In this document: piece by piece, positions 51,767 through 61,967 of the stretch | Layout: every line of letters starts with the position of its first letter | How positions within the stretch are numbered: the first letter of the stretch is position 1 | Assembly (NCBI GenBank): GCA_026874595.1 | Contig: CM049315.1 | Span: 8,864,664 to 8,928,663 of the forward strand | Direction: 5' to 3' | Length of the DNA stretch: 64,000 nt | Source: Sipunculus nudus | Taxonomy: Eukaryota > Annelida > Sipuncula > Golfingiida > Sipunculidae | Notes under the pieces: generated by a model | Database searches by the model: none | The model's input: the letters and a program-made list of their open reading frames with translations, nothing else | Told to the model about the DNA's origin: nothing | Position numbers and translations under genes: made by a program

Positions 51767-51980
51767 TGCAGTTTGCAGTCCAACATGAAAGTGTAAGTGG
51801 GCATTCTGCACAAGTGCATGGGGATCAGGACCTGTTGGAATGGGCATGGAAGGCCTAGACTACCTTGTCGAAGAGGACCAAGGGTACGAAGCAGGCAGCT
51901 CATCAGGAGAACACAGTCCCGATGAGGAAGCCTGCTTCCACTTTGACCACAATATTCTGCAAGACCAGCTCTTGCAGCAG
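51767..51980 (+). CDS. CCNG2: CCNG first coding exon (5' UTR tail plus 47 codons)
   Basis: A polypyrimidine tract and tttatttcag end at 51766, a plausible acceptor for a further upstream 5' UTR exon that I could not place. The coding part starts at 51840 and encodes an acidic head ending in NILQDQLLQQ. The donor CAG|gtaatt is at 51981. Two short upstream ORFs lie in the leader (51785-51796 and 51818-51925). Confidence 0.75.
51785..51796 (+). promoter_or_regulatory. Minimal upstream ORF in the CCNG leader (3 codons)
   Basis: ATG-AAA-GTG-TAA sits 44 nt before the main start, if the leader begins at or before 51767 as the acceptor suggests. It would be expected to lower initiation at the main ATG. 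Confidence 0.35.
51818..51925 (+). promoter_or_regulatory. Overlapping upstream ORF in the CCNG leader (35 codons)
   Basis: The ATG at 51818 opens a +1 frame that passes over the main start and ends with TGA at 51923-51925. The product is Arg-rich, with no family resemblance. Its likely role, if any, is translational control. Confidence 0.35.
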
Positions 51981-54900
51981 GTAATTTATTTTATTGTTTC
52001 CCCAGACAAAGTCGGAATACTATGGTTTCACGACGGTCCCGCCGCCGCAGAAAAACCTTGTTAGCGGGATAACTCAAAAAATATTTCACTGATCTTTTTC
52101 AAACTTTACATTTGTATAGATATAGGTAAGGGGACGAAGCCTATCTAAAATGGGGTCATGACCTATGCTAGGAGAGTGATCTTGACCTTGAATAGGTCCA
52201 TTTTTCCTGAAAATAACACAAGTTCTTAAATATCTCAAGTGAGCTTGCATGGACTAGTCCAAAAATCAAGGTGACCGAAGATCTTGGATAGCCTTGTGAT
52301 ATACCGGAAACTGGTGGCGCCACCTATTATCCTTTGCTTGTTTTTACGCCTTTTAATACCCCCATAATTGCCACTTGACAGTACTGTAAGCAATTTAAGT
52401 AAAAAACTAATGGACCCATTTCTTTCATATTATGCACATGTAGAGAGATGGGTTATGGGATGAGGTCTATTTACATTTGGGTCATGACCTTTACCATGAG
52501 AGTGGCCTTGACCTATAATGTGTCCATAATTGGTGAAAATCACACACCTCTTATGATATCTCCAGGGTTGATAGCCATATGGATTTCAAACGTGACTTAT
52601 GTATGGCCCACCACTACAGTAAGAACCCTATAGGTTCTAGGGTCATGAGGTCAAAGGTCAAGGTCACTGGATTCGCATCTTAAAAGATACTGTGGATGCA
52701 TTTTAGGCCAAACTTTCATCCCAGGTCTTCCATCTTGAATATATAGCTCACTTGCCAATAGTGGATGATCCATATCAAATTTGGGGTCACAAGGTCAAAG
52801 GTCAAGGCCACAGGAGCTGTCTGTCAAAAAATTAGTTTCTGGATGATAATTCCTGCTTTTATTGATGTATTGATTTCAAACTTGACTTATATATGTCCCA
52901 TTGAAAAAGCAAGACTCCTATTGATTTTGGGGTCATGAGGTCAAAGGTCAAAGTCACAGGAAACATCTTTAAAAAGATTGTGGATGCATTTTCAGCCAAA
53001 CAATTCATCTCAGACCTTTCATCTTGCACATATATTTCATCTGCCAATAGAGGAAGACCCCTATCAATTTTGAGGTCAAAGGTCAAGGTCACAGGAGCCA
53101 TCTGTCCAAAAATTAGTTTCTGGATGATAATTCCTGCTTTTATTGATTTATGGATTTCAAACTTGACTTGTATATGACCCATTGGACAAGCAAGACCAGA
53201 ATTGATTTTGGGGTCATGAGGTCAAAGGTCAAGGTCACAGGACACATCTTTAAAAAGATTGTTGATGCATTTTCAGCCAAACAATTCATCTCAGATCTTT
53301 TATCTTGCACATATAGTTCACCTGCCAAGAGAGGAAGAACCCTATCAATTTTGAGGTCAAAGGTGAAGGTCACAGGAGCCATCTGTCCAAAAAATAGTTT
53401 CTGGATGATAAATCCTTCTTTTATTGATGTATAGATTTCAAACTTGACTTGTATATGTCCCATTGGAAAAGCAAGAATTGAATTGATTTTGGGGTCATGA
53501 GGTCAAAGGTCAGGGTCACAGGACACATCTTTAAAAAGATTGTGGATGCATTTTCATCTCAGACATTTCATCTTGCACATACAGTTCCCCTGCCAATAGA
53601 GGAAGACGCCTGTCAATTGTGAGGTTAAAGGTGAAGGTAACAGGAGCCATCTGTCCAAAAATTAGTTCCCGAAATGATAATTCAAGCTTGGATTAATATA
53701 TGGATTTCAGACCTGACATATATGGCCCATCAATAAATCTAGACCTCTATTGATTTATTTATAAAAGTGGATGATCTGATGATCAATATCAATTTTGAGG
53801 TCAAAGGTCAAGGCCACAGGAGCAGTCTGTCAAAAAATTGGTTTCTGGATGATAATTCCTGCTTTTATTGATTTATTGATTTCAAACTTGACTTATATAT
53901 GTCCCATTGAAAAAGCAAGACCCCAATTGATTTTGGGGTCATGAGGTCAAAGGTCAAGGTCACAGGACCAACATGTTCAAAAAGATGTGGATTGATAGGT
54001 GGAAGAAACAATAATTGCTTGCCAAGTGTCAGTATATGCTGCTAAAAACGGGGGCCTATTCTTAAGGGGGGGGGGGTATGTCTGGGGATACTCTGGCACC
54101 TGCGGTGCCAAGAAATGTCTAGTTAAAATTAAATTGATATAAAATTGTCATTAGACCTATCAGTTGTATCATTAAGTTAACATTTTTGTTATTCATGGAA
54201 AATGTATTCCTTCTGACTTGTTATTTCATTTGAAAGTCTATAAATTGCTGTCAACTTAAAGCCCAATTTATACAGTTTTGCCTTCATATTCAGTTTAGAT
54301 CAAAATTGACGAATGCATTAAGATGCAGATGTTTTAAATAGGAAATTTAGCAATTCAAGTATCTTTTTGATTCATGCAGCAATTATTGTTTGAATGGTAA
54401 AAGAAGGTATTATTCACTGTTTGCATTTTGCCATCTTGAATTAAGCGATATATGTTGTGAATATCATTAGATTACTCTTATTCTTTCAGGCCCAAGCATT
54501 GTTGTGGAAAAGCCAAGCATATCAGAAAATTGGTGCAGCCTTACAGAGAGTCAGGTTTTATCAACCAAACTTCCAGAACCTTGCAACCTCAGACTGTGTA
54601 AGTATATATAATGCTTATCACAATATATTTAGAGGGCATGGGACAGCTTGAGAATCTATTTGATATACAGAATTTTGATATAAACTTCAAGGCATTTTGA
54701 AGATATATCTCACAACTACAGATAATCTGTGCGACTTATAATGTGAACAAAGTGCAATCCATCTGACCAGTGGTGTAGTTCCATACTGGTATTCAGACGT
54801 GGCCTTGCGAAACAAGGAAGGTTCCATCCTTGTAGTTTCATATATGATTCCAGCTTTGTCAGAGAATCAAAATTATGACTACTATAGGTAACATGTTACA

Positions 54901-57900
54901 TGTATTAACTGAGTTTGTTTTCTCTGTTGGTTCAGGATGAAGACTTGATTGGGCCCCTGCACCGGGATGCAGCTGTGAACAACCTCAGGTTTCTGAATGT
55001 GTTCTATGGCTTCAGCCCCAAGTCCTTCTCCCTGGCGGTCAATTTTCTTGACAGGCTGGTGGGCCGTGTCAGGGTAAGTTTAATATTTAACAGCTGTATG
55101 TGTGTCTTTAATGTCCACTCCTTTTAGAGATTACAAAACTGCTACAACCTGTGACTAGTGCAATGTGTTCCATTGATTTTAGTTCTGAATCATTGTATTC
55201 ATTTTTAGACTTATGGATATTGGTACAAACTTTTTAAAAAAATGTAATTAAGTCAAAAAAGACTGATAGAATAAAGTTCAAGGATGCAGGGCATGTCCAT
55301 TTATTTATTTTTTACTTGCAGACCCACCCAAAGTACTTGTCGTGTATGGCAATCAGCTGCTATTATATTGCCATCAAGACTCAGGAAGAGGATGTGGTAA
55401 GTCTATATATTCAAAATAATTGTGTAGAATCAAGAATGGTTACAGTTTCTTAATATAATTACAAATTTTAGTATAACATTTTTGCTGTAGTAAATTTGTC
55501 AGAACCCTCAGAAGAATGTTTGCTTTTGCTTGTTGAAACCTGAATGGCCATATTTGCAGACACAAGTATGTGCTATTTTAAACATTATCTGGTGTGTGAG
55601 TAAGTGAGATGTGTGATAATATGTAACATCTCTGTTCAGGACATGATAGGTGATATGCATCATCTTTCAAATGAAAACTTACTCATGTCTGCAGGAAGGG
55701 CTATTTGGTTTTGTTGTTAGAATGATGTTTCAGGGTCTTCAGGTGTGAGATTATCAGTGTTAATTATCTATGTTGCAGTTCATTCCAAGTGCCAAAGAGC
55801 TGGTGACCATAAGCCAGTGTGGGTGTTCGGTGAGTGACTTGCTGCGGATGGAGGGGTTGGTACTGGAGAAGCTGCAGTGGCAGATTCAGGCTGTGACACC
55901 CCTGGACTTTTTGTACCTGTTTGTGGAGGCCCACGCTGGCCTGGGACCAAAGCTGACTGATGGGAGTGTGCTGACTGCTGCTGTTAACAAGCTTGATGTG
56001 CTCATGTGTCACCATGAGTTTGCAAAGTATAGGGTGTGTACACATATTGTTTAAATATAATATCAAACCAATCTGTAAAATCCTGAAGTCTGATGACCTT
56101 CACACCAACTTAACAGATCTGTTGCTGGCACTAATGTTATCAAAATTTACAGGGACTTTTTGGCACAAGGATATGACATAATGTTTATACATTGCAGTGA
56201 TAACGCAAATATTTGGCGCAAGTCAGATTAGCTGCTGATGTACACTATTTCTTATTACTTGGTCTTATGGAAGGATTGTATTATGGTATCACATTGGTAT
56301 GGAAAGCAATCTTCCGTGACCTTTGATTTTGCCATGATCACAGATTTTACCAGTTCAGAATATCACCTGCGTTTGATTTTTGGTAAAATCCCTACATATT
56401 TAGTGAGGTCAGCCCCAAACTATGGTGTTCCCATGGGAACTTGAAAGGATTGAGTTAATTCTGATTAAGAGTAAACTCCCTCAATATTTGCCAATTAAGT
56501 ATCTCAACTGAATCGGAATTTATTTAAAGGGGTTAGAGATTGCAAGACATAATATGTTGCTGTCATGCCAGGAATTTAATGGTTTTGATGAAACTCACTA
56601 TAATTTCACCAATACAGAATCTCACCTGCATTTGATTCTGGGCAATATTTGCACATTAATGCAGTCGGAGGTCGCAAGACTATGACCTTGCAAATTGTGC
56701 ACTTGTGATGTTCTTGTGGACCTAAATTGACCAAACCACCACCACCCATTTGTTCTGCCCCTTTCACCTACCAGTAATTGTGCTAATGAAACCAACAAAA
56801 TGCTCCAACACAGGCCTTCTATGCCTGTGGTTGCAAGAGCTGTTTATAAGACATTGGCGATGTCATAAACACATCACAAAGGTTGGTCGCATATCATGTC
56901 GCACTGAGTAATGTCATCATCTACAATTGCTATATATATATTTCTGTTCTGCAGTGATGAATATATTGCAATCATTATGACGTGTTTTGCCATATTTTTT
57001 TATTGTCTTGCACAAATTTCGTGCAAGGTAAGACATTGTATCCACCAAAACTTAGTTTTGCAGATAGTATGTTTTTGATCGGGTTCCGCCATCGCCGTTT
57101 TCATTTCGAGAACTCCTCTGAGACTACTGGACTGATTTTTCTGAAACTTGCACCAATTTTCAGGTCACATGTGAACTGGTGCCTAACCAAATAACCTCTG
57201 ATCTTTCTTCTCTGCCCAACATCCATTTGTGTGTCTGTTTCCACACATAAACCCACATATCTCGGGAACAGTTTGACCGATCAGGAAAAAGATTTTGTAC
57301 AAATGTAGCCCTTGGATAGCCTTATTACATACACAAAAAATGGTGGCGCCACCTGGAAAACCATGTTTGAACAGTGTCCATCTGTTCGTATGCGTTGGAT
57401 TAAAATCACTCCTATCTCTGCAGTGGTTTGACTAATTTTTATAAACCACTGGGTTTTATACTGTTATTGATAAAAGCAGCTTAACACAAAGTAAACCACA
57501 GACCACCTTATTGGCATTACATCAGAAAACGTGCAATCTCAAGAAATGACACACCATTGTATCAGTTCATGATAAACCCACTGACCCCTGCTACTAACTA
57601 CCAGACACTAGATCTTTGACCAAGGTTTATTGATATCAATGGCTGGGGACAAAACATGTCTGTTTCCACACATAAACCCACATATCTCGGGAACAGTTTG
57701 ACCGATCAGGAAAAAGATTTTGTACAAATGTAGCCCTTGGATAGCCTTATTACATACACAAAAAATGGTGGCGCCACCTGGAAAACCATGTTTGAACAGT
57801 GTCCATCTGTTCGTATGCGTTGGATTAAAATCACTCCTATCTCTGCAGTGGTTTGACTAACTCACCTGAAATTCGGCATACATATCCATCCTGGATAGCT

Positions 57901-60900
57901 GTCTTTATTTTTTTAAGTGGCGCCACCTACATTCACGTCCACGCTGCAGACATCCATGCTTAAATCTCTGGACTGGTTTGACGTATCTTCCTGAAGATTA
58001 ACATGTGTATAGATCTCACATAGCTCTTTATTATACGGAAAACTGGTGGTGCCACCTGCAACCATTTTTGCACAGTGTTCTTTTTGTCTGCTGTGGGATA
58101 AAATCATTCATACCTCGGCAGTGGTTTGACATATCTGCCTAAAATTGTGCAGGTTTATACATCCTGGACAGCTTTCTGGATTTTGTGGTAGGTGACACAA
58201 CCTACATACACATTTCGGCTGCAGACATCCATGCTAATATGTAACACACCTTACTCTATTTCCCCTGCAGACATCCAAGCTCATATCTCAGGAACCGTTT
58301 GACCGATTGGGCCAAAATTTTGCATGTGTATAGATCTCACATAGCTCTTTATCATACACAAAACTGGAGGGGCCACCTGCAACCATTTTTGCAAAGCATC
58401 CGTCTGTTTGTCTGCCGTGGGCAAAAATCACTCATACCTCAGTAGAGGTTTGACTTATCTGCCTAAAATTTTGCATATGTATACAACTTGGACAGTTTTC
58501 TGGATTTTGTGGTAGGTGGCGCAACCTACATACACATTTCGGCTGCAGACATCCATGCTAATATGTAACACACATCGCACTATTTCCCCTTGCCACTCAA
58601 TCCATGCCTCACTTCACCCGATTTTGGTGGATACACGTAGTTACTTGTTGACTACCCGTATCCTAGTTGACTTGGTGGTCAGTGGAATAGCTCCTGCAAC
58701 CTTGGCCTAGAACTTTTTATGCTGTCTACTTTGTATTGAAAAAATTTCCCAGAAAACATACTGACACAGGTACTGGTTCAGACAAGTGTTCTGTTTTGTG
58801 GAGTCGCCCAAATTATGCAAATTTGAGCTTGCCAGGTGATTGACTGTTTACATGGCCAATGGTAACTTAATTGGTTGCTCGCAACTGCTTTGCTCATGAT
58901 TTATCATTGGATGAATATGCGATTAAGGTCACATAAAGTTCATGGTTTGGTCAATTGTAAATTTGGATGAGGTTGGTTTCCAGAAATGGATTGGTTTCAA
59001 TTATTTTACAGCATGTGGCATGTTGAAAGCATTATTGGATCATTCATGAGGTCATTTGCTGTTTTGTAAAGTTTCATTGATTGTATTTCTTGGATAATTT
59101 TGAGAATGTGAGGTGTTAATGGAAATGATTAAATTCTGAGTCAGCATATAAATTTTTTTTTTTTTTAATTTTAATTTTAATGTACCTTGTAACTTTTTGT
59201 ATGTGTTACAACATGATGGCTTATTAGCCAATTATTTCAGTGGTTATATTGTGGGTATTACAAGTCATGCTTGTTTCATAGAGATCAGGTTCAAAAATAT
59301 AAGATTTGTTCCTATTTAGCTATTGTTTTCATTTATTCTCTTTGAGATTTCAAGTATTTGGACCAAAAATTGTAAGAAAGAGGATAACATGGAAAATCAC
59401 CTAAAATTTGAGAGTACTTTATTAATAGTTAAACCTGCAGGGTTTTGTTCACAATAAGGTTGTTGTTGTCTTGTTGGTCTAAAGGCCAGACATGTTTTGT
59501 CCCCAGCCATTGATATCAATAAACCTTGGTCAAAGATCTAGTGTCTGGTAGTTAATAGCAGGGGTCAGTGGGTTTATCATGAACTGATACAATGGTGTGT
59601 CATTTCTTGAGATTGCACGTTTTCTGATGTAATGCCAATAAGGTGGTCTGTGGTTTACTTTGTGTTAAGCTGCTTTTATCAATAACAGTATAAAACCCAG
59701 TGGTTTATAAAAATGAAGGCCCATTCTTGCAGTGATCTTTGTCATGTTTATCTGAAGTTGTTTATTGTCCAGTTTCTTCATGCTGGACAGTTTGCTCAAA
59801 TTGGACAGTTTCCTTAAATTGGGGACATATGTTTTGTTTCATATATGATGTACATTTTAAAGGGAGATCTATTTCTGTCTTATTTATTACTCTGTTTTTC
59901 AGGCATTAATCCTTTTCATGTCTGATACATTGTATTTATGCTATTTTTTTTTTCAGAGCATGTAAATTATATTTGACTCTACATTTAGCAAGGGTTATCA
60001 TTTTCAGCCATATATAAGTGTTCACAAGCTATTTGAATAATCGTTTAAAGGATTACAATGAAATATGACAAAAATTGATTGTTGAAATATCTCTTAGAAA
60101 ATATCTATGCAAATTTCAAAAGCAAATGTCACTGGAATGGGCATTTTAAAGGTTTAACAATATTTTTTACTTCAAGAGGTAACTGATTTCATTATGTGAT
60201 GTCACACACAGTGTGCTGTTGTTGAAAGATGGCCTGGTAGGTCCAGCTGACAGCATGAAGATAAGTTCATTTTTATGGCAGTGTAAATGTGATTCAGACT
60301 AGGAACAGAATTAAACATATACAGTTTGTGTTTTAAGACCCACTTTTGTTATTATTAATATTACTTTGTTTCAGGCGGAGACCCTTGCCTTGGCATTGCT
60401 CAGCCGTGTTCTGGAGGAGATGAATCTGACCAGTAATAATGATATTTTCTCCACTGTCTGTGAACTGCAGTACTATTGCCAGGTAAGTTTGAGTATTATT
60501 CTGTTACTTCTTCATAAATTAAATTTCAGCAGGAACTTTTCGTATTATGCTGTGTGTGCATTTGTTAGTGTTTAATTAATAGAATGTAGCTCATGTGTAA
60601 GGGACTCTGTGATAAGGTTTTAAATTGGACACCAGTTTTACTTCAGTTTCCATTTACACATCATCAGGACATCTTCATACAAATCTTATTAGATTATTTT
60701 CTTCATTTTCCTTCACCATGATTTTCAAAGCTACTTTGTTTATATTTATTTACAAAGAAATACTTGTAACATTTATGACCTGGACATAATATTGGGTTGG
60801 ATGAGTGTATTATAAAAGATTATCCGGTATAGGCAGTAATAAACAGACATGGAGTTTCCATTGGCATTTGGGGTTGTGAATCATAAAACTAAGATGTTTA

Positions 60901-61967
60901 TGGTCAGGCTCATTAATGTTGTACACTTAATTGTAAGTGACATTGATTACTCATTAGTGGACCTGCCAATTTCTTATCAGAGAGTCCTAGCATACTAGAT
61001 TGTACATCAGTGAGACTCTATTTCAAAGCAGTAACACTTTAGGTTGATGTTTAATATTGATTTCAGATTGATGACACAGAATTCCTCCAGTGTCGTGGCC
61101 TGATCCATGACTTTATGGTGCTATACTATAGTCAGCCCACCAAACTGCCACGTATACAGCTGGTGTGGACAATCTCACGACGCACACTCAACAAGCTCAA
61201 GCCCAGCCAGCGTGTGGAGTCAGACCTGGAGACCATAGAAGAAGATGAAAACCAGAGTGAAGAGAGCGATGACGCTGGGCTCTTTGACAGGTAATACACA
61301 GTTCACAGCTCATTATAGATTTGTATTTTATATATTATAATATATGTTGTAGGTATGACTCATTTGATGAGTAATTCATGTTTTTGAATTAGTTCCTTTT
61401 TATTACTGTGACTATAAATATTTATATATTGGATGTGCTTTAGGGCTGTTTGAATAATTGGAGAAGCATTAAACATGGATTTACATTTGTATGGTGATAC
61501 AGCAGTTCCCTTTAAAAGAATAATTTCTGTTGAATCAGTTAAATAAATATGTAGCTAAAGGAACACTCACCAACATTCATATAGGGCTTTTGCACTTAAA
61601 GGTTTTCACCAGCCCAAAAGGCAGGATACACAAAGGCTTTACCATATCAGTATTCCTTGTATTGAGAGCAAAGTATCATGATACAAATCTTATTGTTAGG
61701 TTATATATTGTAACAACCCTATTAGACTTGCATTTAATGACTGACTGTCATTGAAACTTGTGGTTCCTGTTTCTTTTCAGTGAGAGTGAGACTGACTTGC
61801 TGCTGAGACAGAAGTTTGCTAGCAGAGCAGCAGCCAGCACTAACTGGCAGAAGGCGTTTGAACCAAAGGCTCAAAAGCAGCAGCCGCAAAAGCATGAGTC
61901 CACAGGTAAAAGCAGTCCCACCGGTGAGGGCCAAGACAGCTGCTCAGAAAAACCACCAGATATGTAA
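51840..61967 (+). CDS. CCNG2: Cyclin G (CCNG2-like), eight coding exons, complete (411 aa)
   Basis: Exons are 51840-51980, 54490-54597, 54936-55073, 55322-55396, 55779-56033, 60375-60482, 61067-61290 and 61781-61967. All are GT-AG; 1236 nt read in frame. An acidic, Ser-rich head (1-47) precedes a short helix, then the cyclin box: RFLNVFYGFSPKSFSLAVNF, PKYLSCMAISCYYIAIKTQEED (132-153) and RMEGLVLEKLQWQI (177-190). Lys148 and Glu179 match the CDK-contact pair of cyclin A. The tail has LVWTISRRT (307-315), diagnostic of cyclin G, then a PEST-like acidic run with FDSESETD, matching the FDESESED stretch of vertebrate cyclin G2. Family knowledge: cyclin G proteins act in p53/FoxO stress responses and PP2A-B' binding. 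An in-frame stop at 51786 fixes the start at 51840 (G at -3 and +4). Invertebrate cyclin G is co-orthologous to CCNG1 and CCNG2, so the symbol is approximate. Confidence 0.9.
51993..54124 (+). mobile_element. Type B tandem-core element in CCNG intron 1
   Basis: The left end is cccagacaaagtcgg plus a CGG-rich block, the right end tgtctggggata followed by tggcacctgcggtgccaa: the inverse of the element at 13159. Its core has units of about 140 bp, pairing into a 281-bp period, each carrying gaggtcaaaggtcaaggtcac-type motifs. It starts 12 nt after the exon 1 donor. Confidence 0.75.
52640..53965 (+). repeat. Array of AGGTCA direct repeats inside the type B element
   Basis: The exact 13-mer AGGTCAAAGGTCA (AGGTCA half-sites spaced by one base) begins at 52648, 52792, 52938, 53073, 53219, 53500, 53798 and 53944, with mutated copies at about 53354 and 53622. 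Most continue into TCAAGGTCA. Confidence 0.85.
54125..54489. other. CCNG intron 1, 3' part
   Basis: Unique AT-rich sequence ending in the exon 2 polypyrimidine tract; nothing else seen. Confidence 0.5.
54490..54597 (+). CDS. CCNG2: CCNG exon 2
   Basis: 36 codons, acceptor ttctttcag, donor TGT|gtaagt. It encodes QAYQKIGAALQRVRFYQPNF, the linker and helix before the cyclin box. Confidence 0.88.
54936..55073 (+). CDS. CCNG2: CCNG exon 3: first half of the cyclin box
   Basis: 46 codons, acceptor gttggttcag, donor AGG|gtaagt. It encodes DAAVNNLRFLNVFYGF and SFSLAVNFLDRLVG, aligning with cyclin G2 LAVNILDRFL. Counterpart of CCNI exon 3. Confidence 0.92.
55322..55396 (+). CDS. CCNG2: CCNG exon 4: helix 3 of the cyclin box
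   Basis: 25 codons, acceptor tttacttgcag, donor GTG|gtaagt. It encodes THPKYLSCMAISCYYIAIK and QEEDV; the Lys is the CDK-contact position. Confidence 0.92.
55779..56033 (+). CDS. CCNG2: CCNG exon 5: end of the cyclin box and start of the second fold
   Basis: 85 codons, acceptor tctatgttgcag, donor AGG|gtgtgt (a weaker donor than the others). It encodes CGCSVSDLLRMEGLVLEKL, then VTPLDFLYLFVEAHAGLG. The corresponding CCNI sequence is split after LSFLHI. Confidence 0.9.
56034..57030. other. CCNG intron 5, 5' part
   Basis: Unique sequence with no exon. A CTTGCAC-AAATTTC-GTGCAAG hairpin at about 57008 lies just before the type C element. Confidence 0.45.
57232..57435 (+). repeat. 204-bp direct repeat, copy 1
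   Basis: By eye identical, without gaps, to 57657-57860. Begins TGTCTG and ends gactaa. Confidence 0.9.
57435..57662 (-). repeat. 228-bp inverted copy of intron sequence from 59487-59714
   Basis: The reverse complement of 59487-59714 over the same length, with one mismatch seen (C/T in the gctaYtaactacc stretch). It shares TGTCTG with the second direct repeat at its right edge. Confidence 0.9.
57657..57860 (+). repeat. 204-bp direct repeat, copy 2
   Basis: The second copy of 57232-57435. It runs on into the normal continuation of the unit (ctcacctgaaattcgg), so it holds the original downstream junction. Confidence 0.9.
58671..60374. other. CCNG intron 5, 3' part
   Basis: Apart from the donor copy of the inverted segment this is unique AT-rich sequence with no exon seen. 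Confidence 0.5.
59487..59714 (+). repeat. Source copy of the inverted segment
   Basis: Unique intron 5 sequence matched in inverse orientation by 57435-57662, 1.8 kb upstream. Flanks here are not repeated elsewhere, which marks it as the donor. Confidence 0.85.
60375..60482 (+). CDS. CCNG2: CCNG exon 6
   Basis: 36 codons, acceptor tttgtttcag, donor CAG|gtaagt. It encodes AETLALALLSRVLEEMNL, a helix of the second cyclin fold, after a 4.3 kb rearranged intron. Confidence 0.9.
60483..61066. other. CCNG intron 6
   Basis: Unique sequence, nothing recognised. Confidence 0.5.
61067..61290 (+). CDS. CCNG2: CCNG exon 7: cyclin G signature
   Basis: 224 nt, acceptor tgatttcag, donor CAG|gtaata (phase 2, the only non-phase-0 junction). 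It encodes DDTEFLQCRGLIHDF, QLVWTISRRTLNKL and the start of the acidic tail. Confidence 0.92.
61291..61780. other. CCNG intron 7
   Basis: Unique sequence, nothing recognised beyond the splice sites. Confidence 0.5.
61781..61967 (+). CDS. CCNG2: CCNG exon 8: C-terminal tail and stop
   Basis: 187 nt, acceptor gtttcttttcag, stop TAA at 61965-61967. It encodes the end of FDSESETD, then a Gln/Lys/Ser-rich low-complexity tail. A donor-like ACAG|gtaaaa inside the exon at about 61912 could give a shorter alternative form. Confidence 0.85.

Larger units (their letters stand above)
57036..58670. mobile_element. Type C element in CCNG intron 5, rearranged
   Basis: The ends resemble the 48431 copy (ttgtatccaccaaaac; gtagttacttgttgactac). 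It holds diverged 280-bp-type units with GGTGGCGCCACC. A 204-bp direct duplication with an inverted insert interrupts it at 57232-57860. Confidence 0.7.

Noticed and set aside
52859-53463. Overlapping 107-codon minus ORFs and facing plus ORFs with near-identical proteins
   Set aside because: They are successive 281-bp units of the type B tandem array. The unit is not a multiple of three, so no continuous protein repeat is encoded.
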